DNA of 64,000 nucleotides from Xanthostigma xanthostigma (GCA_963575645.1 OY754465.1:7068001-7132000); one strand, 5' to 3'; shown: positions 1-10,497, counted from the stretch's first letter. Notes: a model not told the origin generated them from the sequence alone. Numbers and translations are program-made.

Positions 1-613
1 CCAGCTTTCCCCTAATTTTTCTACAGTGAAACGTCTCTATTCCCTGTATTATTATACTATATAGCGTCTTATTCAAGACTCAAGAACGAATTGTTGCTAA
101 AGCGTTTATGAGTAGAATTAATTTTCGTAAAATTTTACTTACGTGGGTTGTCTTTGGCATTAGAAGAAAAGTTTTTTCATGTTCAAACAGAATGTTTTCA
201 CTGAGCGAAACTTAATATCTTGAAGCACTAAATGATTTCTATTCTGATTTCACGTTTCAATTGTTCGTGTCCGGAATTATTGCAAACTTAGTAGGTCTCT
301 TATTAAAATACAAAGTTTAGATTCTCTTTCACTCGTACAAAAGAGAGAAACTTTTCAAAAGTTTCGGTTTCCAAATTTCGTTATTTTAACAAAGAACCAT
401 CTATTTTATTACTAAATTTTATTTGTTCACTAAACATGATTAATTTATTTTATGTTTTAAAATTTTTAATAATATTATTTGACTAGCTTAGTTCGTTCAC
501 ATTAGTCAACTGTGTGTGTATTTTAATCAAACTTTATTTTATTATTTTAGTTCAGAACGTTCTTATGGTTTTGACCTGTAATAATAAATAACTTGTTATA
601 TCTATATAGATTA
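1..613. other. AT-rich sequence, nothing recognised
   Basis: Low-complexity AT-rich DNA leading up to a Helitron. I see no open frame with gene-like character, no RNA gene and no clear terminal repeats. Confidence 0.6.
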
Positions 614-1110
614 TCTATATATATAAAAATATCGTGTCACAGTGTTTGTTATCGAACTCCTCCGAAACGGCTTGACCGATTTTTATGAAATTTTTTGTGT
701 ATACTTGGTAGGTCTGAGAATAGGTCGTAGGCTATTTTTTATACCCCTAGGTGATAAGGATGGCCCTCTCCAGATTTTTTTTATTTTTTGGACTTTTTTT
801 AAAATTTTTTTTATGATTTTCCATTAAAAATACTTATAACCCTAAATTTTCACCGTTCTACTACCAACTCCTGCTTGCAGTATACATCTCTTTATATTTA
901 TATTTATTCGACACTAGATGACACATACATGAATATATTATCATGAGGTTTGAGTTTAAAATAAGTAGCAAAGCAGGGAACTGCAGAAAACTGCAAACAA
1001 TTTGGACACAGCATTCATCTCGGTAAACTAAGATGAATATGTGCGTACTCATGTCCCTCGCTTCCCTATTCGTTCTTTTGCACCCGGGTGAAACCGGGCG
1101 GGACCGCTAG
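614..1110 (+). mobile_element. Non-autonomous Helitron
   Basis: The 5' end reads TCTATATATATAAAAATATC and is preceded by A. The 3' end reads GGGACCGCTAG and is followed by T. This matches the Helitron rule (TC...CTRR, insertion between A and T, no target duplication). A short hairpin (CCCGG, loop GTGAAA, CCGGG) lies about 12 nt before the end, where Helitrons carry their terminator hairpin. There is no Rep/helicase coding capacity. The same termini recur at 10150, 20992, 29051, 30095, 42071, 57177 and 59324. Confidence 0.85.
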
Positions 1111-1452
1111 TAGGTATATAAAAATCTCGTGTCACGTTGTTTATTTTTGATTTGAAACGTCTACTGGCGCGTTTGGTTGTGTGTAAAACCGTGCAATTGG
1201 CGCGACACATTTGTGGGACGACGCTTTACGGGAGGACGTTACGTTTGTATGCGTTGAAGTAAACATGGCTTCAATTGAAAGCGACATCTAGATAACAGGA
1301 CGAAATTTAATTACTAGTTTAGCTTTTTAGTTACAAGTGTTTCGCTAGATGTCAGGGCGAAACGCTTGCTGTGTGAATGCGTTGGATTGTTGACGGCGAC
1401 ATCTGAGATTTATTAGTTCCTAAAATAGTCACTTAAGTGGCGCTGCGAGTTA
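1111..1452 (+). mobile_element. Second Helitron-like 5' end abutting the first
   Basis: Directly after the CTAG of the preceding Helitron the sequence restarts as TATATAAAAATCTCGTGTCA, the Helitron 5' signature. A degenerate CTAG-like site occurs near 1350, but no 3' hairpin could be defined. It is probably a truncated or decayed Helitron, or the remnant of a tandem insertion. The 3' limit is uncertain. Confidence 0.45.
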
Positions 1453-1537
1453 CAGTGTCCATAGGGATTTAAAAAGCGTCCGTACACTGTCCATAGGGCT
1501 TTAGGAAGTATTTGTAGAGTGTCCGTAGGGCTTTGTA
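1453..1537. repeat. Short direct repeats (TGTCCATAGGG)
   Basis: Three copies of a motif close to GTGTCCATAGGGCTTT occur about 34 bp apart, joined by variable spacers. It is a small local duplication with no clear function. Confidence 0.5.
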
Positions 1538-1615
1538 ACTTACAGCTGACAAACATAAATTTATGTTTCACATTTGCCGGGCGTCTCACGACGGCTTCTA
1601 ATTTTTTAATAATAA

Positions 1616-1884
1616 CACGAAGTCTGTAATCAGGAGACATAGTTTCGAGACGGACCGTTTTCTGGCGCACGCGAGATGGCGCTGTAATCACTACCAGGGA
1701 AAACTTCGGTTCTTTCCACCTGTTTTCGCCATGGTTACCGCAGTTGTTTGACTTCACAGACACTACACGCATGGAAGCCATGAACGTGTGTGCGTTACCC
1801 TGTAGCTGACGCCATATTGGTTCATGCGACAGATATCGGTCCACCGCTACGCTCGAGCTGGGTCTCCTGGTTACAGACTTCGTG
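1616..1884 (+). mobile_element. hAT-type MITE, copy 1
   Basis: Terminal inverted repeats of about 23 bp: the left end starts CACGAAGTCTGTAATCAGGA and the right end is its near-perfect reverse complement. The element is flanked by AATAATAA (1608-1615) and AATAGTAA (1885-1892), an 8-bp target duplication with one mismatch. An 8-bp duplication points to hAT. A second copy lies in inverted orientation at 53990-54266. A long open frame across this interval on the minus strand is an accident of the repeat. Confidence 0.75.
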
Positions 1885-2119
1885 AATAGTAACGTTGATT
1901 TTTGTTTCCATGGTTGCACACGGCTTCCCATTAAAAATTACAAAAGCATGCTTGTCAGCTAACCTATTTCTTTTTAAAAAATGAACAAATGAACGGAACA
2001 ACAAAAGAACAGCTGTTCATTTCTTTTTCAAATTATTTACGAAAGTATAAGATTTAGAAAAAAGCTTTTTTACTAAACTTTGTCGCTATCATGAGTAGGT
2101 ATATACCGTTATGTAAAAT

Positions 2120-2290
2120 ATACTGTTGTTATCGAAAAAAACAACATTATAGTAAATATCTTTTCTACGCGTGCGCCGATTTTCCCCAAAAACAAAAAGC
2201 TCTTCCTTGTTGCATGTCAAACATTCTATCAAAATTTGGTTTTGAGTCGTTCAGCCGTTTGACATGCATTGTACTTACAGACCAATAAAT
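2120..2290 (-). repeat. Fragment of dispersed repeat family X
   Basis: The segment contains GCGCCGATTTTCCCCAAAAA and a degenerate ACATTCTATCAAAATTTGG. Both are found, in the other orientation, in the fuller copies at 15961-16665 and 35548-36215. It is a decayed internal fragment without recognisable ends. Confidence 0.55.
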
Positions 2291-2796
2291 GACCAGACTT
2301 TTTCCAAAAATATGTTTTTTGGACTCCGTGGACTTTAAAATGAGAAATATTGTAAAATTTCGAACAGTGAATTATGACCTTAATTGTTAGATATCATTCC
2401 CCAATTAAAATGATAAAATTCATATGACCCAAGACACAATTATTAATGAGATGTTTTACTAAGTTAAAAGCTTTCGTGTGCTATTTTAAAAAAACACGGA
2501 TTTTTTTTCGACAATATTAACTCCAGTATACAATTTTTATTTCCAATCATAAATGAATAAAATATGACAAATTTTATGACCACAGTTCGCGGGAATGCTT
2601 CAATAAACAATTTTTATAGTTTGAACAATTCAAAATCATAACAAAAGGCTGCACAATAATATAATTTTATTGAACTGAAGTATCGACAATATTTTTTGAT
2701 TCTCTGCTACGAAGAATTTCATATACCAGTTGTGAAATATTCAAGAATCTGACATCTAAGAACAAAAATAAATATTACTAATGTTGCAATTAGTCT
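2291..2796. other. AT-rich sequence, nothing recognised
   Basis: No terminal repeats, tRNA boxes or coding signal seen. Confidence 0.5.
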
Positions 2797-3051
2797 ACAG
2801 TGTGTTCACCAAAAGTAGTAACAGCGAATAATTCGTGTATTTTACCAGATACCAAAAAAAAGTGTTTTGTTTAACTCGAGATTCACGATCAGAAACTGCT
2901 GCGGTATATTTTTTTGTACTTCAAGCTCAACCGGAAGTGTACATGAATTTTTGTTTTCAACTGGTAACATATAGTTTTTGACATTTTCTAAATCCCCATT
3001 TTTTCATTATAAATTCATATCGATTTTGATAGAACTCGGTACACTGGTAAC
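2797..3051 (+). repeat. Dispersed repeat family Y, copy 1
   Basis: The sequence from TACAGTGTGTTCACC through the stretch with CTCAACCGGAAGT is closely matched at 14117-14320. Its 3' part is interrupted by the hAT MITE at 3052-3586, so the repeat is the older layer. Confidence 0.6.
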
Positions 3052-3586
3052 TAGTGATGTGCCGGATATCCGTATCCGTATCCGCGGATATCCGATGGAG
3101 AAGAAAGATCCGTATCCGTATCCGTTAGTTTTTGGCGGATCTTTTACCTTATTAATTTTCAATTCATAGATGAAATTTTTTATATATAGGGGATTAGGTA
3201 ATGATGAAAACCTGTTAAATTCCATTTCGATTATTTTTTATTTTTTTAAATCGTATTTGGCACCTTTATATTGCAAACATTTATCGTAGTGAGTACCATA
3301 CTAATAGTACATAACTCAAAGGTACTAATTCAACTATCTTGATAATGAGATATTGCACATCGATCTTTGGAAAGAGACAATCTGTTATGAGAGTTAACTC
3401 TTAAAGAGGTCAATAACTTTTTCCCATAACAGATAGTCTCTTTCCAAAGGTCGATGTGCAATATTTACCGCCGCGTACTCTAAGAAAGTTAAGATCCGTA
3501 TCCGCATCCGCGGATCATGAAACTAAAATACCGTATTCAGATCCGTATCCGCGGATATACATTTTTAACGATCAGGCACATCACTA
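3052..3586 (+). mobile_element. hAT-type MITE with ATCCGTATCC motifs, copy 1
   Basis: The ends are TAGTGATGTGCCGGATATCC and the inverted GGCACATCACTA. An exact 8-bp target duplication CTGGTAAC sits at 3044-3051 and 3587-3594. Both subterminal regions reiterate ATCCGTATCC and CCGCGGAT, self-complementary blocks that look like transposase-binding repeats. The interior also has an inverted segment around 3340-3470 (CATCGATCTTTGGAAAGAGA and its complement). There is no coding capacity. A second copy is at 50145-50675. Confidence 0.85.
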
Positions 3587-3639
3587 CTGGTAACTAAGCT
3601 AAAATGTTTACTACTTTTAATCAAGGTACGCTCGGGAGT

Positions 3640-4084
3640 TATAATTCTTTTCAAAACAGTTATTCACGCGAGAGAAGACACGGTAAATGTTTGTAAATCA
3701 GATTCGTAGATTTTAAAGGGTCAATTTTTAAAAAGCATATCGCGAACTTTGAGTTAAATAAGTGACTTTTAAAGGATTCTATTTTATTAACTATCAATTA
3801 CTAAAAAAAATAGAAGTAAACACAGTCAATTACCTTTTCAAATTATTTTTATTCTTACAACTACAATAATTTAGTTACCCCTAACGTATCGATAACTTTT
3901 ATATTGTCAATACAAACAAAACACCCATTATAGTTTTTTTAGATTATCAGTCGTTATTAAACCACCATCATCATTTATTTTGTTTAAAATTTTAGATAAA
4001 TTAGATCATTTATCCATAAACTGGCAATGAATCAAATAAATAATCGCCTATTATATTTTTTAAAAATATCAATATTCATTTAGC
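3640..4084. other. AT-rich sequence, nothing recognised
   Basis: Unremarkable AT-rich DNA between the hAT MITE and a tandem duplication. Confidence 0.5.
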
Positions 4085-4365
4085 TATTAAACTATAAACT
4101 TTATCCAACACTTCAGGAACTGCATCTAAAAATAGCTAGTGTTTATTAAAAACGTGTTTGTTTATTATGAAAATAATTTTATTTTATTTATTGACAGTAC
4201 CTAAAATACGAATGCAATTTTTAAATCACTATGAACTTTCTCCAACAGTTCAAGAACTGCATCTAAAAATAGCTAGTGTTTATTTAAAACGTGTTTATTA
4301 CGAAAATAACTTTATTTAAATTATTGACAGTACCTAAGATACGAATGCAGTTTTTAAATTAGCCA
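4085..4365. repeat. Tandem duplication, period about 137 bp
   Basis: Two adjacent copies of a unit containing GAACTGCATCTAAAAATAGC and TTGACAGTACCTAA start near 4117 and 4254. A much weaker third echo may follow to about 4520. It is a local segmental duplication of unknown origin. Confidence 0.7.
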
Positions 4366-5334
4366 CAATCATAGTTACTGATTTTTTTCATCTAAAAAAC
4401 AACTAGTAGATATTAAATTTAAAAAAAAGTCTTGATTTCTGCGTTAATAATATTTTATTTAATTTGATATTATTTTTATTTCTTACGCAGCTTTTAAATT
4501 GTCAGTATTATTAAGCATCTCCAACTTTTCAAAACTTAAAAAAAAAGCACAAACGACTGTTTTAAAACTAGTGTATTTTTTATGTTACTGTAAAATTATT
4601 TGACTGAAAGTGACAAAATTTGCGACTGGAATGCATCGATGCATTTGCATTTGTCATTTGTAACGCACATAATAAAATCTGTCGGCCACACACGTTATAT
4701 GTTTACAACACGCGGTGAAGTACTGACATAGACACGCGATATCATGGAGCATGCGATCAAGCTAGGCGCTGAAGCAGTGTTCAGGACACATCGGTACAAG
4801 TGCGCGTGGCGCCGACGCTAAACCAACGGGCAGACGCCCAACGACGGCCAACGACGTCGACGAACAACACAGTTCAAAATAAGAACACATGGAATTTGTA
4901 TTAAAGCCCAGAAATGTTTTAATATTATATATATTAAATAAGGCAACGATATAATTAATGAAGATTTTACGAGCATTCTTGGACAAAACACATCAAACTG
5001 CAGGAGTTTTCGACGTGTAATAAAAAGAGATGGTTGCATTTCAGAAGAAAAGTATGTACCTACGACCACAGCGCCAATTAATCTTAATTTGATATTTTGT
5101 AATGGTACTTCGGTTAAATTTATGTAACAATGGATTGTAAATTTCGTGTAAAACTGGGTTAATTGACAATTAAAAATAACCATAAACACGAAAATAAATC
5201 AGGAACAACTTAAACTTCTAGGTTCCAGCATTTGTTAACGATTTTAGCATTTCAAGAGTAGGACGTGGTTATGATGAATTTTTTTACTGTGACTAGAGAA
5301 AATACTACAGCATAAAGTAGTGTTGATCCAATAG
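4366..5334. other. Unassigned sequence
   Basis: AT-rich DNA with a more balanced-composition pocket around 4640-4870. Overlapping open frames on the minus strand near 4762-5189 lack recognisable domains and are treated as chance. Confidence 0.4.
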
Positions 5335-5401
5335 AATGTTACGATGAAGGAAGGTTTTGGTTGAGGATCATAAATAAGCTTTACCAATGTTACGCTAGTG
5401 G

Positions 5402-5434
5402 CCAACGTTTTGAAAAATTTATTTTTATCTTCAG
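5402..5434 (-). ncRNA. Hammerhead-like motif (left arm)
   Basis: On the minus strand a CTGAAGA box is followed by an A/T-rich stem region and CAAAACGTTGG. The hammerhead core is CUGANGA - stem II - GAAA - NUH. The first G of GAAA is lost, so this copy is probably dead. Its partner is at 6442. Confidence 0.4.
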
Positions 5435-5527
5435 GATCTCAAGCTGGTCAAAAGGTGGTAAATTGTTCTAACAATATACATTATCATTATTATTACGAGT
5501 TTAAACATCTTATTATAAAAAAAAAAA

Positions 5528-6179
5528 TTGGTTGTCTGTAAAGTCGGTTTACGGACGATAGTTTTACGTGATAACGTATTCCGTAATACATAACCTAAAC
5601 CTCCCAAAATTTGGTTTCAATCCGCTTATCCTTGGTGTCGGAATGATAAGAAATGTCAAAAGTGACGTTTGCAACTGTCAAAGTATTATGTTCTAATAAT
5701 AATTAGGTATTCCAATACTTAACTTAGAAGGCGTTGCATTTCACAAAATACTAATGTCAAAAAATTGAATTAAACATTAGAAATGCAGCCGTTTTCATGT
5801 TAAGACAAGACATACGTTATCTTATAATTTCCATGTACGGCAAACAAAGACGACCGACCGCGTCGCGCCATGCATTAGACAACATTGCATTTATACAGCT
5901 ATTTTTTCTATATAAATTTGTATAAAAAAACTGTTTAGGCAAATTCTGTTATACGAAATCTATGTAAAATGTTCTCCTCTTTCGTTTAAGACTGGTTTCA
6001 AACCGATCTAAATTTAAATTGAGCGAGAAATTAGCAAAAAGCACGCACAGGGTCAGGCGGAACGTTACGCGTTACGAACGTTAGGATTTTAGGAACGTTA
6101 CACTTTTTCGTGCATGCAGCCGGTGTTTTATCAATTTATAAGATTGGTGATTCATCAATTTATAAGACGTTATCACGTC
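5528..6179 (-). mobile_element. Helentron-like (Helitron2) element, copy 1
   Basis: On the plus strand it starts TTGGTTGTCTGTAAAGTCGG and ends CGTTATCACGTC, so the element's 5' end is on the right. The 5' terminal sequence GACGTGATAACGT is repeated inverted about 35 nt inside the other end, giving asymmetric terminal inverted repeats. Between that inner repeat and the 3' end lies a hairpin (GTAAA, loop GTCGG, TTTAC). These are Helentron traits. The target is an A run, and the intact site is visible in the opposite palindrome arm (6350-6360). Internal blocks include GACGACCGACCGCGTCGC. No protein is encoded. Confidence 0.6.
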
Positions 6180-6441
6180 AAAACATTAAAAATTATTCAA
6201 TTTTGATATAAAATGTCACGCAGTAAAAAAATTTATTTAAATGTTTATCTGAAAATATATTACCAAATTTAAGAACTTTCTGTGGACTGATATTTGATTA
6301 ACAATTTTTTTTACTGCGTGACATTTTATATCAAAATTGAATAATTTTTAATGTTTTTTATAATAAGATGTTTAAACTCATAATAATAATGATCATGTAT
6401 ATTGTTAGAACAATTTACCACCTTTTGACCAGCTTGAGGCC

Positions 6442-6474
6442 CTGAAGATGAAAATAATTTTTTTGAAACGTTGG
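6442..6474 (+). ncRNA. Hammerhead-like motif (right arm)
   Basis: CTGAAGA, then an A/T stem, then GAAACGTTGG. This keeps both conserved boxes of a minimal type I hammerhead and a GUU cleavage triplet. The ACGT palindrome would allow the short helix III to form between two copies, as proposed for Penelope-like ribozymes. Activity is an inference. Confidence 0.5.
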
Positions 6475-6727
6475 CTACTAGCGTAACATTGGTTTGCTTA
6501 TTAATTATGATCCTAAACCAAAACCTTCCTTCATCGTAGAAAATACTACGTTTCATTGTCGCTTATATCTTTTTGCACGTTAACCCTCGATATGTTGTCG
6601 ATTGTAAATTAAAACTTTTTTATGCTTAATACTTTTTGATAGATTTGAACAAGTCTACAGTACTCCTCGATTATTTATATAAATATTAGTTGCAAAATAA
6701 TAAAATTAAAACATTTTTTAATATTCC

Positions 6728-7450
6728 AAGTTTTTAAAACGAACTAAAAAGTATAAAATAATTTCTTTAAGCTGTATGAGTAGGATTTGAAACAAAAAAC
6801 GTAGGGCGCATGCGAAGAAGTGTCGAGAGTAGCTATCAATGAATGAGATAAAACGAATAATGCGTCCCACGTTCTTCGTTTCAAATATTACTCATGAGAC
6901 ATAAAGAAATTATTTTATACTTTTTAGTTCGCTTTAAAAACGTGGTACAGTGTAACCTCTTTATAACGAATCTCAAAGGACCGAGCATTTTTTTTCGTTA
7001 TAAAGAGTTTTCGTTATATGGAGAGAAGAAATAAAAATATCCAAATTTCACCTAATTAATTTATTCCAAACACATATAGTCTGTTAACTTTACCTGCCGT
7101 TTTTTGCTACGTCAATATTAATTGTTTTGTATTCTTATGCATAGCTTGGGGTGTGGTGAAATCATCTTCATTAAATAGTAGGAATTTTTCGATAAGTTTG
7201 GCGGCATCAAGTGCTTGTTAAATAGTTGGTGATGGTTCAGAATCGTCTTCTTTACGTCTGTAAATATTTGCTGACGCCTAAATATGAACATATTTCTTCG
7301 TAATAGAGAATGGCTGTTGCGCTATAAAGAGGGTATTAATGTATGGGTTTTAAGGTAAACCACCCAAATCGTAAAAATGTCTACGTTATAGGGAGTTTTT
7401 CGTTATAACGAAGGACGTTATAAAGGGGTTACACTGTATATTAAAAATTT
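6728..7450. mobile_element. Short palindromic element split by a pogo-like MITE
   Basis: The left arm (about 6716-6800) and right arm (6870-6945) are reverse complements through AACTAAAAAGTATAAAATAA. The right arm is broken close to its end by the TA-flanked MITE at 6948-7436, after which the arm resumes as TATTAAAAATT. The palindrome therefore predates the MITE. The superfamily is unknown. Confidence 0.6.
6948..7436 (+). mobile_element. pogo/Tigger-like MITE
   Basis: The ends CAGTGTAACCTCTTTATAAC and its inverted counterpart (GTTATAAAGGGGTTACACTG) are flanked by TA on both sides (6946-6947, 7437-7438). The CAGTG(T) start, the subterminal TTATAACGAA repeats and the TA duplication fit Tc1/mariner-pogo elements. 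At 489 bp it holds no transposase. Confidence 0.8.
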
Positions 7451-7454
7451 CTTT

Positions 7455-7560
7455 TATTTTTTCCACATTTTCCTGTATTGTCATTCTGAGTTATCTCAAC
7501 AGGAAGTGAGTTTAAACCCGGACAGACATACAAAAAGCAAGTTAATAAAAACGTGATAAA
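7455..7560 (-). repeat. Dispersed repeat related to 31775-32050
   Basis: In reverse complement this matches the units at 31775-32050: AACTTGCTTTT, a GTATGTC block, the AACTCACTTCCTG / AACTAACTTCCTG variant, and ATGACAATAC. It is one diverged unit. Confidence 0.5.
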
Positions 7561-7910
7561 ATAGCAATTTATGTTTACTTTAGTTTAGTGTGAAGATCTA
7601 AGTAAGCTGTAATAAATTAAAATATTTTTTGCTTTGATAATTTTTATGTTGTAATGTTTTTTTAAAAATTTAATATTCATATTCATAGCCAACCGCTGTG
7701 AATATGAAAGGTCATTTTTTTTAATAAGAACTTGTCAAAATAATTAAAAGGAAAATAAGTTTTGTAAGTACATGGAACTGAAATATAAACACACACAAAT
7801 AAATGTTTTTTTAAACGATTTTTATTTTTTTCCGTATTTTGTAACAGAATGAAAGAAAATGACGCCGTTTAAATACTGTCTGACATACATATTACATATA
7901 CAGAATGAGT

Positions 7911-8748
7911 CATTTTAATCTTCAGATGCGATTATCTTTTCAGGGTTGGGTAAAATCTAAAAATGGTTCAGGGAAAAGCTGATTAGTCCGAAGGGAGACA
8001 TCAGATGCCATGGTGACATTTGACCTTGGGTCGACGGTTTACGGTCATTCAGGGTCAACTTTTTTTTTAATGGGAACCCTCATTTTTTACACCAGCATTC
8101 GATTAAAAAAACATGAAACGTATGTCCCAAATATTTTTCTCCAAACTCCGTACTTTCCGGGATATCCACGGTCCAAAATTTGAATTTTCAAACTTTTGTT
8201 TTTTTTTTATTGCCGAATCGTAGATTTTTTGTTAAAATCGAAAGAGACAAAAAGTTCTTGAAATTTTTCAAGGAACCCATTCCAGTTTTTTTTTTAAATT
8301 GCACACTTTCTGTTATTTCGATGCCTTAATCGTTAGAATACATTTTCTTTCGTTAGCAAAACATTTTTAAAAAATTGGAATTGTTTCCTTGAAAAATTCC
8401 AAAAAATTACTCTCTCGCGATTTAAAAAAAATCCACGATTCGGCAGTAAAAAAATAAAAAAAATTCAAAATTCAAATGTTGGACCGTGGATATCCCGGAA
8501 AATACGGGGTTTAGAAAAAAATGTTTGGGTCAAACGTTGCATGTTTTTTCATGGCCAATCGAATTCTGATGTGAAAAATGAAGGTTTCCATTAAAAAAAA
8601 GTTGACCTTGAACCGTTGATCTAAGGTCAAAAGTGACCGTGACATCCGATGTCCCCCTTCAGACCAATCAACTTTGCCCTGAACTATTTTTCGATTTTAC
8701 CCTACCCTGAAAAGACAATCGCTACCGAAGATTAAATTGACTCACCTG
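7911..8748. mobile_element. Foldback element, Tc1/mariner-type TA target
   Basis: Almost the entire 838 bp is one palindrome: CAGAATGAGTCATTTTAATC at the left pairs with GATTAAATTGACTCACCTG at the right. Arms of about 400 bp continue inward through matched blocks such as GGATATCCACGGTCCAAAAT. TA dinucleotides flank both ends. The arms differ by scattered substitutions, so it is not a recent duplication. It has no coding capacity. Confidence 0.8.
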
Positions 8749-8759
8749 TATATTATTAT

Positions 8760-9187
8760 CACCATCATTATATTTATATAAAAAATTACGTATTTAGTTG
8801 CAGTTTCAATGTTTTTCAAGAACAGAACAGAGAATGTAGTTTATTTTCTTTAAGGATTCTCACAAATAATGTGCACAGAGATAAAATACCTGCCACATCG
8901 CCGCTATATAATTTTAATAAAATCGATTGCAATATCATGCCTTCGACGTTAGATTTTTTAATCGTGCTATTTTTATTTTATAAAATTTGCAGGGCAAAGA
9001 TATTTCAAAGAAAAGTTTACTCTCAATAAATTTTTAATTAGAACAAAATAATAACTAAACTAACCAGATGTGGATTCTCACACTAAACTGGAACACACCA
9101 TAAAACATGATTATGGTGGATATAACGGGTATACGTGGTGGAAGTATCGGGTACATTATGTAAATGATGATATAATACTACATCCTT
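8760..9187. other. AT-rich sequence, nothing recognised
   Basis: No repeats with ends and no gene-like frames seen. Confidence 0.5.
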
Positions 9188-9200
9188 AATTTTAGCAGTT

Positions 9201-9719
9201 TACCGAGCGGTGTAGCAATGTGGTGGGAGCACTAGACTCGCACTCGGGAGGTACCGGGTTCGAATCCCGGCGGGGGCAAATCTGGCTGGAACTTTTTCCT
9301 GCTGCCTCTCGCCGAGAAACGGTAATTCCCGTACCGGCCATCTTGTTGAGGTTTTCCATGGTTTTCCTCAATAATTCCAAATAAATATCGAGATGGTTCC
9401 TTATTCAAGGCCGTGGACGATTACCTGTCAAACTCCTATGCTCCAAATTTGCGTACTTTATTCTAATGTCCTAAAATTACTTCATTCGCACATTGCTATT
9501 AAATAAGTTGAAGATGGAAAATGTAGAAAATAACGGGAAGTGTGATAGATGGAAAATAGTAATGGTGCGAATATCGTTTGTTGACATAAAGTCGAGAAAT
9601 AGACGGTAAACGCATCATCATCATCATCATCATCATCACCATCACCATCACCACCACCACCACCACCATCATCATCATCATTATCATCATCATAATCATC
9701 ATTATTATTATATAATACT
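9201..9719 (+). mobile_element. tRNA-derived SINE, copy 1
   Basis: The tRNA-like head (about 9201-9285) has an A-box-like TAGCAATGTGGTGGGAGC and a canonical B box GGTTCGAATCC. A SINE body follows with GAGGTTTTCCATGGTTTTCC and CATAAAGTCGAGAAA, then a 3' microsatellite of CAT/CAC repeats (9614-9717). A perfect 13-bp target duplication AATTTTAGCAGTT flanks it (9188-9200 and 9720-9732), which shows LINE-mediated insertion. Other copies are at 12352 and 49588. The head resembles an Ala-type tRNA, but I am unsure of that. Confidence 0.9.
9614..9717 (+). repeat. CAT/CAC microsatellite at SINE tail
   Basis: Trinucleotide repeats ATC, ACC and ATT in succession form the 3' tail of the SINE and give long artificial Met/Val frames on the minus strand. 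Confidence 0.9.
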
Positions 9720-9849
9720 AATTTTAGCAGTTCGGCTACAACTTGTACCCTGACGATGTATTTCCTGTTAAGAATATTTTTTTATTAATTTTACATAGGT
9801 TATTTTTTAACTAGTTTGTTCCACTGAGTATGCCAAGATTTCGATTAAA

Positions 9850-10149
9850 TCTATACTTATAAATAAAAATGCAATGTTTGCTTGTTCAAAATCTTAAATC
9901 TCCGAAAGTTCTCCACCTTTTGCTTTGAAATTTTCACACAACGTTGTATTCGAATACGCGCTTTTATGTACCGTTTTAGGATATTTAGGGGTTGAAAAAA
10001 GTTTTCGGGCCCAAAAATACTGAAAAAAAATTCGGAATCGTTTCAAATTTGAACTTTAACCCTTTATTAATAATTAAAATGTGTTGCTAAAATTTTAATA
10101 AAATCGGCCCGACAGGACCGGACTTACAAATTTTATAAAAACACTAGTA
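9850..10149 (+). repeat. Dispersed repeat family N, copy 1 (5' part)
   Basis: The segment includes GGGCCCAAAAATAC and AAAATCGGCCCGACAGGACC, shared with 38510-38925 and in weaker form with 37260-37900. It is interrupted by the Helitron at 10150-10497 and continues at 10498-10690 (ATTGTCGGCAGGGTTTGGCA). Confidence 0.65.
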
Positions 10150-10497
10150 TCTCTATATATATAAAATTCTCGTGTCACAGTTTTCGTTGCCATACTCCTC
10201 CGAAACGGCTTGACCGATTTTGATGAAATTTTTTGTGCTTATCCGGTATCTATCAGAATCGGCCAACATCTATTTTTCATCCCCCTAAATGTTAGGGGTA
10301 GTCCACCCCTAAATGTTTTTTCTTCCTTCCCCATTCGTTCTTTTGCACCGGGCACGACGGCGCAGCCGGAGTGCTCGACATACACACATATACGTCCATG
10401 TATATTTTAAAATAAATAAAATAGATAGATAGATGTTCCAATTAAATTGTTTTATTATTTCACTTTATACGTAGCGAAGCACGTACAGGGCCGCTAG
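10150..10497 (+). mobile_element. Non-autonomous Helitron
   Basis: Starts TCTCTATATATATAAAATTC after an A and ends GGGCCGCTAG before a T. The 3' subterminal hairpin is TACGT-AGC-GAA-GC-ACGTA. It sits inside repeat N, whose two halves continue on either side. At 348 bp it has no coding capacity. Confidence 0.85.

Larger units (their letters stand above)
5335..6545. mobile_element. Large inverted-repeat element, Penelope-like remnant
   Basis: The left arm (about 5335-5527 plus 6180-6232) is the reverse complement of the right arm (about 6300-6545). Matching blocks include ACCAAAACCTTCCTTCATCG, GTTAGAACAATTTACCACCT and the stretch with ATGTCACGCAGTAAAAAAAT. About 70 bp separate the arms. A Helentron-like element (5528-6179) splits the left arm at an A run that is undivided in the right arm. 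Each arm carries a hammerhead-like core. Penelope-like elements are known to carry such ribozymes and to leave inverted terminal copies, so that family is the best guess. There is no reverse transcriptase here. Confidence 0.55.

Noticed and set aside
1413-1931. 172-codon minus-strand open frame
   Set aside because: It runs through a hAT-type MITE (1616-1884) and short direct repeats. The second MITE copy does not keep the frame and no domain is visible.
9499-9702. Met/Val-rich 67-codon protein
   Set aside because: Product of translating the CAT/CAC microsatellite tail of the SINE.
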